From Emcibacteraceae bacterium (GTDB lineage: Bacteria > Pseudomonadota > Alphaproteobacteria > Sphingomonadales > Emcibacteraceae): a DNA stretch of 7,689 nt. A program made the translations under genes and the position numbers. The notes beneath the pieces were generated by a model. That model searched no databases. It worked only from the letters and a program-made list of their open reading frames with translations, and was not told the DNA's origin. Numbering within the stretch: the stretch's first letter is position 1; the number at the start of each line of letters is the position of its first letter. Positions 1 to 7,512 of this stretch are shown here, piece by piece. Location: NCBI GenBank assembly GCA_016763335.1, contig JAESUD010000243.1, positions 1 through 7,689 of the forward strand, given 5' to 3'.

Positions 1-375
1 GGAGCTAATCGTAATGCCCTCAGGTGCCTTGTGGATCACATCATGCGAGAAACCAAGCGCCAGTTTGACGTCTTTACCTTGCATTTGTGCACGGTAACCA
101 ACGCCATTAAGTTCAAGGGTTTTTGAATACCCTGAAACAACGCCTTCAACCAAATTATTCACAAGTGTACGCTGCATTCCCCACATAGAACGGGCACGTT
201 TACCATCACCACGCGGTGTAATGCTAACGGCACCATCTTCGAGTTTTGCATCGACTTCAGTTACGAAAGTCATATTAAGCGAACCTTTAGGACCTTTAAC
301 CGTAAGGATACGGTCATTAAGATTTGCTTCAACTCCAGCTGGGATTTGCACAGCTCTTTTACCAATACGAGACAT
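1..375 (-). CDS. rplF: 50S ribosomal protein L6, N-terminal 125 residues (3' end cut by window)
   Basis: L6 is a 50S protein near the factor-binding (sarcin-ricin) region and supports elongation factor function. The visible part begins [17 protein letters not shown], the family's usual start, followed by LTVKGPKG at about residues 24-31, the [10 protein letters not shown] stretch at 65-74 and the [10 protein letters not shown] motif at 88-97. These cover the first domain and the start of the second. Family members are about 177 residues, so roughly 50 C-terminal residues lie beyond the window edge; this is a window cut, not a truncation. The reading frame is open to base 1. The ATG at 373-375 is preceded by AGGAG at 382-386, which overlaps the rpsH stop, with 9 nt between the rpsH stop and this start. 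It is part of the spc operon. Identity is certain from the sequence. Confidence 0.97.
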   Translation of the reverse strand, partial: MSRIGKRAVQIPAGVEANLNDRILTVKGPKGSLNMTFVTEVDAKLEDGAVSITPRGDGKRARSMWGMQRTLVNNLVEGVVSGYSKTLELNGVGYRAQMQGKDVKLALGFSHDVIHKAPEGITISS

Positions 376-384
376 ATCAGGCTC

Positions 385-783
385 CTAAAATACTGTACAG
401 ATGACTTCGCCACCAACGTTTTCAGCTCTCGCTTCAGCGTCGGAAAGTACACCTTTTGGGGTTGATACAATGGAAATACCAAGACCGTTACGCACACGTG
501 GCAGATCGCCAACGGATGAATAAACACGACGACCAGGCTTTGAGATACGCTTAATCTCGCGAATCACTGGATCACCTTCATGATATTTCAGTTCAATACT
601 TACTTCTGGTTTGCCATTTTCATTTTCTTCACTGACATAACCACGAATATAACCTTCACGCTCCAACACGTCGAGCACACGCTGACGTAGTTTTGAAGCA
701 GGTGAATTTACAGCTTTTTTGTTAGCACGTTGTCCATTTCGGATACGTGTAATCATATCTGCTAGAGGATCACTCATAGACAT
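385..783 (-). CDS. rpsH: 30S ribosomal protein S8
   Basis: S8 binds the central domain of 16S rRNA early in 30S assembly and, in E. coli, represses the spc operon by binding its own mRNA. The 132-residue product matches the family length. It opens [17 protein letters not shown] and ends in the conserved RNA-binding half, with STPKG at 107-111 and GGEVICTVF at the C-terminus. Two start codons are possible: ATG at 781-783 and ATG at 775-777. TAGGAGG at 793-799 sits 9 nt from the first and 15 nt from the second, which favours the first. The stop is TAG at 385-387. The gene lies between rpsN (stop 13 nt upstream of the start) and rplF. Identity is certain; only the choice between M1 and M3 is open. 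Confidence 0.98.
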   Translation of the reverse strand: MSMSDPLADMITRIRNGQRANKKAVNSPASKLRQRVLDVLEREGYIRGYVSEENENGKPEVSIELKYHEGDPVIREIKRISKPGRRVYSSVGDLPRVRNGLGISIVSTPKGVLSDAEARAENVGGEVICTVF

Positions 784-796
784 AAATTCAGTCCTC

Positions 797-1102
797 CTAC
801 CAGCTCGATTTCACAACGCCAGGCAAATAACCATGAGAGGCTAAATGGCGTAGTGATACACGAGACATTTTAAATTTACGGTAATAACCGCGCGGGCGCC
901 CAGTAACTTCACAGCGATTACGAACGCGACTTTTTGAACTGTCACGTGGTAATGTTGAAAGTTTTAAGCGTGCTTCAAACTGTTCATCAAATGAAAGGTT
1001 TGGATCTTTTGCTGCTGCTTTTAAGACAGCACGTTTTTCAGCATATTTTGCTACTAAACGTATACGTTTCAGATTTTTATTAACTGCACTTACTTTAGCC
1101 AT
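797..1102 (-). CDS. rpsN: 30S ribosomal protein S14, zinc-free type
   Basis: S14 sits in the 30S head beside S10 and S19 and is added late in assembly. The product has 101 residues, the length of the long proteobacterial form. It has the signature [10 protein letters not shown] at 63-72 followed by RKFKMSR and ends PGVVKSSW. There is a single cysteine (C64), so the CXXC zinc ribbon of the short form is absent; this is the C-minus paralogue class. The ATG overlaps the rplE stop by one base (TAATG at 1100-1104). AGGAG lies just inside the end of rplE, 9-10 nt from the start. The TAG stop at 797-799 doubles as the first three bases of the rpsH ribosome binding site, so S14 and S8 synthesis look coupled. 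Confidence 0.98.
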   Translation of the reverse strand: MAKVSAVNKNLKRIRLVAKYAEKRAVLKAAAKDPNLSFDEQFEARLKLSTLPRDSSKSRVRNRCEVTGRPRGYYRKFKMSRVSLRHLASHGYLPGVVKSSW

Positions 1103-1668
1103 TATCTATCTCCTGCCGTTTTAGAGGCGAACGGCATTTCGAAACCGGATAGAAGCGAATGTGCTTCTTTATTGTTTTTCGCTGTGGTGCAAATAACAAT
1201 GTCCATTCCACGAATGTCATCAACATCATCATATTTGATCTCTGTGAACACCAGTTGCTCTGTAAGACCGAGAGCATAGTTTCCACGACCATCAAAGCTA
1301 TTATCATTAACACCACGGAAGTCACGCACACGAGGTAAAGCAACTTGGATAAGACGGTCTAAAAATTCATACATTTTTGTACCGCGCAAAGTAACTTTAC
1401 AGCCAAGTGGCATATCTTCACGGACCTTAAAGCCAGCGATTGATTTCTTAGCACGGGTAACAACAGGAGCCTGTCCAGCAATAAGGGTCATTTCCACAAC
1501 CGCTTTTTTAACTTTTTTGCTATCGCTGACAGCGCCACCGACACCCATGTTAAGCACAATTTTATCAAGCTTAGGAATTTCCATTACATTGCTGTAATTA
1601 AATTCTTTTTGCAGGTTAGCGCGAATTTCTTTTTCATATACATCACGAAGACGAGGAACATAAGCCAT
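1102..1668 (-). CDS. rplE: 50S ribosomal protein L5
   Basis: L5 binds 5S rRNA and forms the central protuberance, contacting the P-site tRNA and the 30S head. The 188-residue product is a little longer than E. coli L5 (179). It carries [15 protein letters not shown] at about 31-45, the loop with [10 protein letters not shown] near the middle, [11 protein letters not shown] and the terminal [14 protein letters not shown] region, all typical of the family. The start ATG at 1666-1668 overlaps the rplX stop by one base (TAATG). A strong GGGGAGG lies 7 nt upstream at 1676-1682. In E. coli the S8 repressor site is around this start; no convincing equivalent was found here by eye. The stop is TAA, shared by one base with rpsN. 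Confidence 0.98.
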   Translation of the reverse strand: MAYVPRLRDVYEKEIRANLQKEFNYSNVMEIPKLDKIVLNMGVGGAVSDSKKVKKAVVEMTLIAGQAPVVTRAKKSIAGFKVREDMPLGCKVTLRGTKMYEFLDRLIQVALPRVRDFRGVNDNSFDGRGNYALGLTEQLVFTEIKYDDVDDIRGMDIVICTTAKNNKEAHSLLSGFEMPFASKTAGDR

Positions 1669-1988
1669 TAGATTGCCTCCCCTGATGATTTAGAAATACG
1701 AATTTTTGTACCATCTTTTTCCATTTTAAAGCCTACTTTCGTAGCCTTTCTTGTTTTTGGATCTTTAAGAGCCAAATTTGAAATATGGATTGAAGCTTCC
1801 TTGGAAATAATTCCACCTTCATTTTCTTGCGTCTGTTTTGTATGACGCTTGACCATATTCACACCCTGAACAATAGCACGGCCTTTAGAGAGCATCATTT
1901 CTGTGATTTCTCCAGACTTGCCTTTGTCCTTACCGGTTAGAACAATAACATCATCACCTTTACGGATTTTGTACTTATCGTTAGACAT
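1668..1988 (-). CDS. rplX: 50S ribosomal protein L24
   Basis: L24 starts 50S assembly by binding the 5' region of 23S rRNA and sits near the tunnel exit. The 106-residue product matches the family (about 104). A KOW motif is visible at about residues 8-32 ([20 protein letters not shown]), followed by the VNMVKRHTK segment and the conserved basic core [13 protein letters not shown]. The ATG at 1986-1988 overlaps the rplN stop by one base (TAATG). A clear GGAGGT lies about 6 nt upstream within the last codons of rplN. The gene ends in TAA overlapping the rplE start, so rplN, rplX, rplE and rpsN form an unbroken chain of one-base overlaps. Confidence 0.98.
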   Translation of the reverse strand: MSNDKYKIRKGDDVIVLTGKDKGKSGEITEMMLSKGRAIVQGVNMVKRHTKQTQENEGGIISKEASIHISNLALKDPKTRKATKVGFKMEKDGTKIRISKSSGEAI

Positions 1989-2356
1989 TATAGTACCTCC
2001 GGAGCGAGTGAAATAATTTTCATATGGTTAGCTGCTCGTAACTCACGTACTACAGGGCCAAAGATACGTGTACCAATAGGCTCGTTTTGTTTATTAATCA
2101 AAACGGCTGCATTGCTATCAAAACGGATTGTTGTTCCGTCTACACGCTGTATATCTTTCCTAGTGCGTACGATTACTGCACGATGCACCTCTCCCTTTTT
2201 CACACGTCCACGAGGAATAGCTTCTTTGACACTGACAACGATTATGTCGCCAACACCAGCCACTTTCCTTTTGGAGCCACCAAGAACTTTGATACACTGC
2301 ACACGGCGAGCACCAGAGTTATCAGCAACGTCAAGGTTGGTTTGCATTTGAATCAT
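1988..2356 (-). CDS. rplN: 50S ribosomal protein L14, first gene of the spc cluster
   Basis: L14 binds 23S rRNA at the subunit interface, forms bridges to 16S rRNA and contacts L19; it is also the docking site of the silencing factor RsfS. The 122 residues align with E. coli L14 (123) along their full length: [18 protein letters not shown] at the start, [26 protein letters not shown] and the terminal [11 protein letters not shown]. The first ATG (2354-2356) is chosen because this N-terminus is conserved; Met4 is an unlikely alternative. AGGA at 2364-2367 is 7 nt upstream and lies in a small AU-rich inverted repeat. The gene follows a 43-nt gap after rpsQ, the largest inside the cluster, at the place where E. 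coli starts a separate spc operon. Confidence 0.98.
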   Translation of the reverse strand: MIQMQTNLDVADNSGARRVQCIKVLGGSKRKVAGVGDIIVVSVKEAIPRGRVKKGEVHRAVIVRTRKDIQRVDGTTIRFDSNAAVLINKQNEPIGTRIFGPVVRELRAANHMKIISLAPEVL

Positions 2357-2372
2357 AAGTAATTCCTACTTA
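2356..2372 (-). promoter_or_regulatory. Small inverted repeat holding the rplN ribosome binding site
   Basis: A perfect 6-base inverted repeat (TAAGTA / TACTTA at 2356-2361 and 2367-2372) has a 5-base spacer. In the minus-strand transcript the stem would put GGA of the AGGA Shine-Dalgarno in the loop and pair the A of the rplN ATG. The stem has only one G-C pair, so it is weak. It could be chance in AT-rich DNA or could tune rplN initiation; the sequence alone does not decide. Confidence 0.35.
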
Positions 2373-2399
2373 ATTAAATTAATTTATCAAATCTGCTAA
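2357..2399 (-). other. AT-rich S10/spc intergenic gap
   Basis: This 43-nt gap separates rpsQ from rplN, while other internal junctions are 13 nt or less or overlap. It is strongly AT-rich, including TTAATTAA at 2370-2377. It coincides with the E. coli boundary between the S10 and spc operons. No hairpin with a following T-run is present, so no intrinsic terminator is seen, and no good -35/-10 pair is visible for an spc promoter. Read-through from S10 into spc is the simplest reading. Confidence 0.6.
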
Positions 2400-2636
2400 T
2401 TACTTAGCGTCAGTGATAACAGTCCAAGATTTGTTTTTAGAGATGGGACGACATTCTTCAATACGAACAATATCACCAACTTTAAAACTATTATTTTCGT
2501 CATGCGCACGATACTTCTTCGAACGACGCACCACTTTTTTCACCATCGGGTGCATGAAGCGACGCTCAACCAAAACCGTAATGGTTTTGTCATTTGCATC
2601 ACTAACTACTGCACCTTGTAGAATACGTTTAGGCAT
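2400..2636 (-). CDS. rpsQ: 30S ribosomal protein S17
   Basis: S17 is a primary 16S rRNA binder with an OB-fold that helps fold the 5' domain. The 78-residue product is a little shorter than E. coli S17 (84) but typical of alphaproteobacteria. It begins [13 protein letters not shown], then has the [25 protein letters not shown] segment (about residues 23-47), where the HP and K-K-Y pattern marks the family, and [19 protein letters not shown] near the end. The start ATG at 2634-2636 has only a modest AAAGGT about 8 nt upstream, weaker than neighbouring sites. It lies 12 nt after rpmC and is the last gene of the S10 part, followed by the 43-nt AT-rich gap. Confidence 0.97.
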   Translation of the reverse strand: MPKRILQGAVVSDANDKTITVLVERRFMHPMVKKVVRRSKKYRAHDENNSFKVGDIVRIEECRPISKNKSWTVITDAK

Positions 2637-2648
2637 ATCAAATAACCT

Positions 2649-2858
2649 TTATTCTTCTGACGCTGCGCTTACGCGCATTGCATTAATAACTGTCCGGTGG
2701 CGGGCAATTCCCCGACGAACCTGACGAACACGAGCCGTATTTTCAAGTTGGTTAGTTGCTTTTTGAAAACGCAGATTAAACTGCTCTTTCTTCAAATTGG
2801 CAAGTTCACCTTGTAACTCTTCAATTGACTGACTGTTAAGTTCAGATGCTTTACTCAT
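2649..2858 (-). CDS. rpmC: 50S ribosomal protein L29
   Basis: L29 sits at the tunnel exit next to L23, where trigger factor and SRP dock. The product is a short two-helix protein of 69 residues with the signature [27 protein letters not shown] at about residues 24-50 (one conserved run), strongly alphaproteobacterial. Two adjacent starts are possible: GTG at 2859-2861 and ATG at 2856-2858. ATG is preferred because AGGAG (2867-2871) is 8 nt from it but 5 nt from GTG, and because homologues start close to this Met. The choice changes the protein by one residue. The TAG of rplP (2870-2872) overlaps this binding site, which suggests coupling. The stop is TAA at 2649-2651. Confidence 0.96.
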   Translation of the reverse strand: MSKASELNSQSIEELQGELANLKKEQFNLRFQKATNQLENTARVRQVRRGIARHRTVINAMRVSAASEE

Positions 2859-2865
2859 CACGAAC

Positions 2866-2872
2866 TCTCCTA
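2866..2872 (-). promoter_or_regulatory. rpmC ribosome binding site fused with the rplP stop
   Basis: The transcript reads TAGGAGA here, where TAG is the rplP stop. The spacing to the two candidate starts (5 nt to GTG, 8 nt to ATG) supports the ATG at 2856-2858 as the true rpmC start. Confidence 0.75.
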
Positions 2873-3286
2873 TTTTTCACCGAGACGCGTTACAAAGCGC
2901 GTCGCGATTGGTAATTTAGCTGCGGCACGCTCAAATGCTTCTTTAGCAAGATCAAGCGGAACCCCATCCATTTCAAACATAATACGACCTGGTTTTACAC
3001 GGGCTGCCCAATATTCGACAGAACCTTTACCCTTACCCATACGAACCTCAAGAGGTTTTTTGGATACTGGAATATCTGGAAAAATTCTGATCCAGACTTT
3101 ACCTTGACGTTTAATATGACGTGTCATTGCACGACGTGCCGCTTCAATCTGGCGCGCTGTGATTCTTTCCGGCTCAAGAGCTTTAAGTCCACATGAACCA
3201 AAAGTCAGTGTAGTACCGCCTTTTGCGTTTCCATGGATACGGCCCTTATGAGCGCGACGGAATTTTGTTCTTTTTGGCTGTAACAT
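2870..3286 (-). CDS. rplP: 50S ribosomal protein L16
   Basis: L16 is a late-assembling 50S protein that lies beside the A-site tRNA and shapes the peptidyl transferase centre. The 138-residue product (E. coli 136) begins [16 protein letters not shown] and keeps [41 protein letters not shown] and the loop [13 protein letters not shown]. Arg82 in VRMGKGKG matches the E. coli arginine (R81) that the oxygenase RoxA/YcfD hydroxylates; whether this organism has that enzyme cannot be seen here. The ATG at 3284-3286 is served by AGGA at 3295-3298, 8 nt upstream and made by the last Gly codon region of rpsC. A closer AAGGG is only 2 nt away, too near to act. The stop is TAG. Confidence 0.98.
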   Translation of the reverse strand: MLQPKRTKFRRAHKGRIHGNAKGGTTLTFGSCGLKALEPERITARQIEAARRAMTRHIKRQGKVWIRIFPDIPVSKKPLEVRMGKGKGSVEYWAARVKPGRIMFEMDGVPLDLAKEAFERAAAKLPIATRFVTRLGEK

Positions 3287-3291
3287 ATCCC

Positions 3292-4020
3292 TTATCCTGC
3301 GTTTCTAAAGTTTCTTTGACCACGGCCCCCGCCGCCGCCGGATTTTTGCATTTCAGTAATGCGCTTATCACGACCCATTGGATCATGCTCCATAATTTCG
3401 CCTTTAAAGAGCCACACCTTAATACCGATCACACCATATGCAGTGTGAGCTTTACTTTCAGCATAATCAATATCGGAACGAAGTGTATGTAACGGAACGC
3501 GACCTTCACGGTACCATTCGGTACGCGCGATTTCTGCACCACCAAGACGACCGGCTGAATTGATACGAATACCAAGTGCGCCAAGACGCATGGCATTTTG
3601 CATCACACGTTTCATGGCACGACGAAAAGCAATACGACGCTCAAGCTGTTGTGCCACATTATCAGCAACCAATTGCGCATCAATCTCTGGTTTACGAATT
3701 TCAACAATGTTGAGACTCACATCACCAGCTGATGGTGCCATTTTGGCAATTTTCTGACGAAGCTTATCAATGTCAGCACCTTTTTTACCAATGATCACAC
3801 CAGGGCGAGCTGAGTAAATTGTTACGCGCATCTTTTTAGACGGACGCTCAATTACAACACGGCTAACCGCTGCAGATTTCAAAGATGAAAGAAGTTCATC
3901 GCGAATTTTAAGATCTTCATGTAACATAGTGCCGTATTTTTCGCCTTCAGCGTACCAACGACTATCCCATGTACGGTTGATCCCTAAGCGGAACCCGATA
4001 GGATTAACTTTTTGACCCAT
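3292..4020 (-). CDS. rpsC: 30S ribosomal protein S3
   Basis: S3 lies at the mRNA entry tunnel of the 30S subunit and takes part in mRNA unwinding. The 242 residues begin [15 protein letters not shown] type II KH domain follows, with its GxxG loop GKKG at 78-81. The C-terminal S3 domain has FRRAMK at 132-137, matching the E. coli helicase residues R131, R132 and K135, and [18 protein letters not shown] at 157-174. The tail ends with five glycines at 228-232 and a basic end, disordered-looking and variable in the family. The start overlaps the rplV stop by one base (TAATG at 4018-4022), with GGGAG about 8 nt upstream. The stop is TAA, 5 nt before rplP. Confidence 0.98.
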   Translation of the reverse strand: MGQKVNPIGFRLGINRTWDSRWYAEGEKYGTMLHEDLKIRDELLSSLKSAAVSRVVIERPSKKMRVTIYSARPGVIIGKKGADIDKLRQKIAKMAPSAGDVSLNIVEIRKPEIDAQLVADNVAQQLERRIAFRRAMKRVMQNAMRLGALGIRINSAGRLGGAEIARTEWYREGRVPLHTLRSDIDYAESKAHTAYGVIGIKVWLFKGEIMEHDPMGRDKRITEMQKSGGGGGRGQRNFRNAG

Positions 4021-4403
4021 TATTCGTCTCCCTCTTCTACTTCACGAACGATGATGCGCATATTACTAAACGGTTTTAGAATTTGTGCGCCGCGACCACG
4101 TGCTCGTGCACGGAAGCGTTTCATTACCATTGCTTTACCAACACTAGCTTCTGCAACAACAAGGCTATCAACATCAAGACCATGATTGTTCTCAGCGTTA
4201 GCAATCGCACTTTCAAGAAGCTTCTTAACATCATTGGAAATGCGTTTTTTAGAGAAAGTAAGATTGGCAAGAGCCTTTTCCACTTTCAAACCGCGTATAA
4301 GACCGGCCACCAAATTAAGTTTTTGGGGACTGATACGAGCCATGTGCAAGTCTGCATTTGCTTCGTTGTCGGCCAAGCGACGTGGTATTGATTTCTTACC
4401 CAC
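4020..4403 (-). CDS. rplV: 50S ribosomal protein L22, GTG start
   Basis: L22 helps 50S assembly and lines the peptide exit tunnel with a long beta hairpin. The 127-residue product is longer than E. coli L22 (110) because of an N-terminal extension ([14 protein letters not shown]) typical of alphaproteobacteria. The core has [16 protein letters not shown] at 23-38 and [15 protein letters not shown] at 65-79. The tunnel hairpin is at about 91-119 and includes MKR at 94-96, the tripeptide whose loss in E. coli gives erythromycin resistance. The start is GTG at 4401-4403, overlapping the rpsS stop by one base (TAGTG). The next Met is residue 21, which would lose the conserved extension. AGGA at 4411-4414 is 7 nt upstream. 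Confidence 0.97.
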   Translation of the reverse strand: MGKKSIPRRLADNEANADLHMARISPQKLNLVAGLIRGLKVEKALANLTFSKKRISNDVKKLLESAIANAENNHGLDVDSLVVAEASVGKAMVMKRFRARARGRGAQILKPFSNMRIIVREVEEGDE

Positions 4404-4681
4404 TATCTCTTCCTCGCTTTTTTATCAGCACCGTGACCATAAAAGGTACGGGTCGGTGAAAACTCACCAAGTTTATGACCAACCATTTCATCCGTTACAT
4501 AAACAGGGATGAATTTATGACCATTGTGTACATTAAATGTCTGACCGACAAACTGTGGCAGGATCGTAGAACGACGTGACCATGTTTTAATCGGCGACGA
4601 TTTTCCTGATTCTGTCATTGCTGCAGATTTCTTTAGCAAATGCAGATCAACAAAAGGACCTTTCCAAACGGAACGTGACAT
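4403..4681 (-). CDS. rpsS: 30S ribosomal protein S19
   Basis: S19 forms a complex with S13 in the 30S head and contacts the A-site region. The 92 residues equal the family length. The product starts [16 protein letters not shown] and has [19 protein letters not shown] at about 28-46, [25 protein letters not shown] (conserved block at about 50-74) and [10 protein letters not shown] near the end, an almost complete match to the family consensus. The ATG at 4679-4681 is preceded by TAGGAG at 4690-4695, whose TAG is the rplB stop. The stop TAG overlaps the GTG start of rplV by one base. It lies between rplB and rplV as in the standard S10 order. Confidence 0.98.
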   Translation of the reverse strand: MSRSVWKGPFVDLHLLKKSAAMTESGKSSPIKTWSRRSTILPQFVGQTFNVHNGHKFIPVYVTDEMVGHKLGEFSPTRTFYGHGADKKARKR

Positions 4682-4692
4682 ATCTCTAGCTC

Positions 4693-5526
4693 CTACTTCT
4701 TACGTTCATGACGTGACCGAAGAATATAACGGTCTGTCGATTTATTACTACGGGTACGCTTACCTTTAGTAGGCTTACCCCAAGGCGATACTGGATGACG
4801 ACCACCGGATGTCCGGCCTTCACCACCACCATGTGGATGATCCACCGGGTTCATAGCAACACCACGAACAGATGGACGCCTACCAAGCCAGCGACTACGG
4901 CCCGCTTTAGCAAGTTTTTGGTTTTGGTTGTCAGGATTTGATACAGCACCAATTGTTGCCATACAATTTGAGAGAACATAACGTTGCTCACCTGATGCAA
5001 GGCGAAGAAGCACATAGCCACGGTCACGACCGGTAACCTGTACATATCCACCAGCAGAGCGGGCAATTTGACCACCTTTACCAGGTTTCATTTCAACATT
5101 GTGAACAATCGAACCAACTGGAACACTATATAAAGGCATAGCATTACCAGGTTTAACATCAACCTTTTCACCAGCGATTATTTTATCGCCTTCACCAACA
5201 CGTTGAGGGGCAAGAATATAATTCTTTTCACCATCAGTATATTCGATCAAAGCAATAAAAGCTGTACGGTTTGGATCATATTCCAAGCGTAGGATTGTTG
5301 CCTCCATATCCCATTTACGACGTTTAAAGTCGATAATACGGTATGAGCGTTTATGTCCACCACCACGGTGACGCATAGTAATGCGACCCTGATTGTTACG
5401 ACCACCTTTGCTGTGCTTACCTTCGGTTAGCGCCTTAACAGGCTTACCTTTCCAAAGTTCGCTACGGTCAACTGTTACCAGTGAACGCAAACTTGGGGTA
5501 GTTGGATTATAAGTTTTTAAAGCCAT
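4693..5526 (-). CDS. rplB: 50S ribosomal protein L2
   Basis: L2 is one of the most conserved ribosomal proteins, needed for subunit joining and peptidyl transferase activity. The 277-residue product has the N-terminal OB-like domain, with [19 protein letters not shown] around residues 42-60, and the SH3-like second domain, with the [16 protein letters not shown] segment (here [12 protein letters not shown]). The C-terminal [12 protein letters not shown] follows, with the key histidine near residue 230, matching E. coli H229, then [12 protein letters not shown]. The start ATG at 5524-5526 has GGGGTG about 7 nt upstream inside the end of rplW, and the gap to the rplW stop is 4 nt. The TAG stop doubles as part of the rpsS ribosome binding site. 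Confidence 0.98.
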   Translation of the reverse strand: MALKTYNPTTPSLRSLVTVDRSELWKGKPVKALTEGKHSKGGRNNQGRITMRHRGGGHKRSYRIIDFKRRKWDMEATILRLEYDPNRTAFIALIEYTDGEKNYILAPQRVGEGDKIIAGEKVDVKPGNAMPLYSVPVGSIVHNVEMKPGKGGQIARSAGGYVQVTGRDRGYVLLRLASGEQRYVLSNCMATIGAVSNPDNQNQKLAKAGRSRWLGRRPSVRGVAMNPVDHPHGGGEGRTSGGRHPVSPWGKPTKGKRTRSNKSTDRYILRSRHERKK

Positions 5527-5530
5527 TATT

Positions 5531-5824
5531 CTACACCCCTGTCGTTACATCGATGGAATGGCCTTCAGCCAATTTCACCATTGCTTTTTTACTATCAGAA
5601 CGACGACCCATAACACCTTTAAAGCGCTTTGTTTTTCCGTTTTGACGTAATGTGTTTACCTTTTCAACTTTAACACTGAAAAGCGCTTCAACAGCGGCTT
5701 TAATTTCAGGTTTTGAAGCTGTCATCGGCACGTTAAATGTCACCACGTTTTGTTCAGTGAGAAAAGTAGATTTCTCTGTGATAACCGGGCCTAAGATAAC
5801 GTCATAATGTTTGATATCGGTCAT
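5531..5824 (-). CDS. rplW: 50S ribosomal protein L23
   Basis: L23 lies at the peptide exit and is the main docking site of trigger factor and SRP. The 97 residues (E. coli 100) contain [15 protein letters not shown] at about 6-20, the family signature, then [23 protein letters not shown] at about 38-60 and a basic loop [20 protein letters not shown]. The ATG at 5822-5824 overlaps the rplD stop by four bases (ATGA), the only ATGA junction in the window and a classic coupling arrangement. GGAG lies 8 nt upstream within the rplD end. The stop is TAG at 5531-5533, 4 nt before rplB. Confidence 0.97.
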   Translation of the reverse strand: MTDIKHYDVILGPVITEKSTFLTEQNVVTFNVPMTASKPEIKAAVEALFSVKVEKVNTLRQNGKTKRFKGVMGRRSDSKKAMVKLAEGHSIDVTTGV

Positions 5825-6441
5825 TTCAATCTCTCCATCAAACCTTCAATGGCAGCTTTAGTAAGCACAAGCTTCTCGCGGCGAAGAATGTCATAAACAT
5901 TCGCACCCTGAGTTGGAAGCACATCAACATGCGGAATGTTGCTAATTGCCAATTTGAAGTTTTCATTTACCTCTGCACCATCAATGAAAAGCGCATTTGA
6001 AAAACCTAATTTTTCAAGCTTTGAAAGAAGGTCTTTTGTTTTGCCGTTCTTAAGGTCAGCATTTTCCAGAACAACAAGATTACCACTCGCTGCTTTAGAA
6101 GAAAGGGCTGTCTTAAGACCTAGGGCTCTAATTTTCTTTGGTAGGCTAGTCGCATGAGAGCGAACAACCGGACCAAAGGCACGGGCACCACCACGAAACT
6201 GACTAACTTTACCAGAACCATGACGCGCAGTACCGCCGCCTTTTTGCTTACCAATACGTTTTGTTGTACCTGTTACTTCACCGCGTGACTGAACTTTATG
6301 TGTTCCCGCACGGCGTTTCGCAAGCTGCCAAACCACAACGCGCTGAAGGATATCACCACGCTCCGGTAGACCAAAAATACCATCATCAAGATCGATATCG
6401 CCGGCCTTTTTGGCATCAAGTGTAATTACTTGGGCTTTCAT
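5821..6441 (-). CDS. rplD: 50S ribosomal protein L4
   Basis: L4 has a globular domain on the 50S surface and a long loop that reaches the exit tunnel; in E. coli it also represses the S10 operon by attenuation and translational block at the S10 leader. The 206-residue product starts [20 protein letters not shown]. The tunnel loop is clear at about 45-105 with [16 protein letters not shown] at 61-76 and [10 protein letters not shown] at 82-91. The frame stays open upstream to 6546, but the ATG at 6439-6441 is chosen: it has GAGG 9 nt upstream, matches family starts and leaves a 4-nt gap from rplC, while the upstream stretch overlaps rplC's acidic tail. The stop is TGA, the only TGA among the visible stops. 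Confidence 0.97.
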   Translation of the reverse strand: MKAQVITLDAKKAGDIDLDDGIFGLPERGDILQRVVVWQLAKRRAGTHKVQSRGEVTGTTKRIGKQKGGGTARHGSGKVSQFRGGARAFGPVVRSHATSLPKKIRALGLKTALSSKAASGNLVVLENADLKNGKTKDLLSKLEKLGFSNALFIDGAEVNENFKLAISNIPHVDVLPTQGANVYDILRREKLVLTKAAIEGLMERLK

Positions 6442-6445
6442 CGGT

Positions 6446-7189
6446 CTATTCCTCATTCTCTGTAACTGCAGTTTCTTCAGCTGGTGCTTCTTTAGCCGGA
6501 GCTTCAGGAGCAGTCGTCGCTCTAACAGCACCAGGATATGGAGCATCAGCGTGACGTGCTATTTTAACTGCGTCGTTAATTAAAACCCAACCGCTTTTTG
6601 CGCCCGGTACTGCACCCTTAACAAGGATCAGACCTTCTTCTGCGTTAGTTGAGACAATTTCAAGGTTTTGCTGAGTTTTACGCTCATCACCATAATGACC
6701 GGCCATTTTCTTACCTTTGAAAACGCGACCCGGATCTTGACACTGACCCGTTGAACCATGTGATCTATGCGAGATAGAAACACCATGAGTAGCGCGAAGA
6801 CCTTTAAAGTTCCAACGCTTCATAGCACCCGCGAAACCTTTACCTTTAGATGTTGACGTAACATCAACCATCTGACCGGCAACAAAATGATCCGCTGTAA
6901 TCTCTGCACCGACATCCATGAAGCCATCTTCAGCAACACGAAATTCAGCAAGTTTAACTTTAGGCTCGACTTTAGCTTTAGCAAAATGACCGCGCATTGG
7001 TTGCGTTGTACGTTTTACTTTGGCTTTTCCGGCACCTAGTTGAAGGGCATTATAACCATCTGTTTCAATAGTTTTATGGGCAACGACTTGAGCGTTTTCC
7101 ACATGAAGTACTGTAACTGGTACGTGCTTGCCACCTTCGGCAAATACACGGGTCATACCCACTTTTTTTGCAATAAGTCCTGAACGCAT
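6446..7189 (-). CDS. rplC: 50S ribosomal protein L3 with acidic C-terminal tail
   Basis: L3 starts 50S assembly and reaches the peptidyl transferase centre. The 247 residues open [16 protein letters not shown] and carry [16 protein letters not shown] at 113-128, [16 protein letters not shown] at 134-149 and [16 protein letters not shown] at 152-167. Gln149 matches the E. coli glutamine (Q150) methylated by PrmB. The last 26 or so residues (about 222-247) form an Ala/Pro/Glu-rich, acidic, probably disordered tail absent from E. coli L3 (209) but seen in alphaproteobacteria. The start at 7187-7189 is preferred over an ATG six bases upstream (7193-7195), because AGGGGT (7197-7202) is 7 nt from it and only 1 nt from the upstream one. 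The upstream ATG would make a TAATG overlap with rpsJ and add two residues. Confidence 0.95.
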   Translation of the reverse strand: MRSGLIAKKVGMTRVFAEGGKHVPVTVLHVENAQVVAHKTIETDGYNALQLGAGKAKVKRTTQPMRGHFAKAKVEPKVKLAEFRVAEDGFMDVGAEITADHFVAGQMVDVTSTSKGKGFAGAMKRWNFKGLRATHGVSISHRSHGSTGQCQDPGRVFKGKKMAGHYGDERKTQQNLEIVSTNAEEGLILVKGAVPGAKSGWVLINDAVKIARHADAPYPGAVRATTAPEAPAKEAPAEETAVTENEE

Positions 7190-7194
7190 ATTCA

Positions 7195-7512
7195 TTACCC
7201 CTGCAACTTGATTTCAACTTCAACACCAGCAGCAAGATCGAGCTTCATAAGCGCATCAACTGTTTGTGGTGTTGGCTGAACAATATCAAGAAGACGCTTA
7301 TGTGTGCGCGTTTCAAACTGCTCACGAGATTTTTTATCAATATGCGGGCCCTTAAGGACCGTATATTTTTCAATCCGCGTTGGCATAGGAATTGGGCCGC
7401 GTACGCTAGCGCCAGTTCTTTTAGCCGTATTTGCAATTTCACCTGCTGCTTGATCAAGAATACGATGATCAAATGCTTTAAGGCGAATGCGAATGTTTTG
7501 TGATTCTAACAT
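7195..7512 (-). CDS. rpsJ: 30S ribosomal protein S10 (NusE)
   Basis: S10 is a 30S head protein that, as NusE, also pairs with NusB and NusG in transcription antitermination and transcription-translation coupling. The 105 residues (E. coli 103) begin [20 protein letters not shown] and carry [10 protein letters not shown] at 37-46 and [21 protein letters not shown] at 57-77 (family signature [17 protein letters not shown]), ending [10 protein letters not shown]. It is the first gene of the S10 cluster and follows tuf by 44 nt. Unlike its neighbours the start ATG at 7510-7512 has no good binding site within 12 nt: the nearest strong one, AGGAG at 7542-7546, is 29 nt away beyond a hairpin. The stop is TAA at 7195-7197. 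Confidence 0.98.
   Translation of the reverse strand: MLESQNIRIRLKAFDHRILDQAAGEIANTAKRTGASVRGPIPMPTRIEKYTVLKGPHIDKKSREQFETRTHKRLLDIVQPTPQTVDALMKLDLAAGVEVEIKLQG
7197..7202 (-). promoter_or_regulatory. rplC ribosome binding site that decides the start
   Basis: AGGGGT in the transcript overlaps the rpsJ stop region. It is 7 nt from the ATG at 7187-7189 but only 1 nt from the ATG at 7193-7195, so the downstream ATG is the likely rplC start; homologues also begin MRSG. Confidence 0.65.

Noticed and set aside
1641..1687. Possible S8 repressor site at the rplX/rplE junction (CATCA/TGATG and GAGG/CCTC pairings around the rplE start)
   Set aside because: The helices are only 4-5 bp, not contiguous and enclose a large loop; I could not find the features of the E. 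coli S8 site. Covariation analysis would be needed to revive it.
2375..2450. spc promoter with TTGGAC or CTGACG as -35 and AGTAAT or GATAAA as -10
   Set aside because: Each pair has weak boxes (AGTAAT lacks the key A; GATAAA needs a 19-nt spacer); AT-rich DNA gives such matches by chance.
2087..4512. Plus-strand open frames opposite rplN, rpsQ, rplP, rpsC, rplV and rpsS (for example 2087-2362, 2413-2724, 4083-4391, 4186-4512)
   Set aside because: All lie antisense to certain ribosomal protein genes and their translations look like no family I recognise; they are shadows of coding sequence with constrained codon use.
6442..6546. 35-codon upstream extension of rplD
   Set aside because: It overlaps the end of rplC in another frame, gives a Leu/Lys/Arg-rich sequence unlike L4, and the ATG at 6439-6441 has a well-spaced binding site and a family-like N-terminus.
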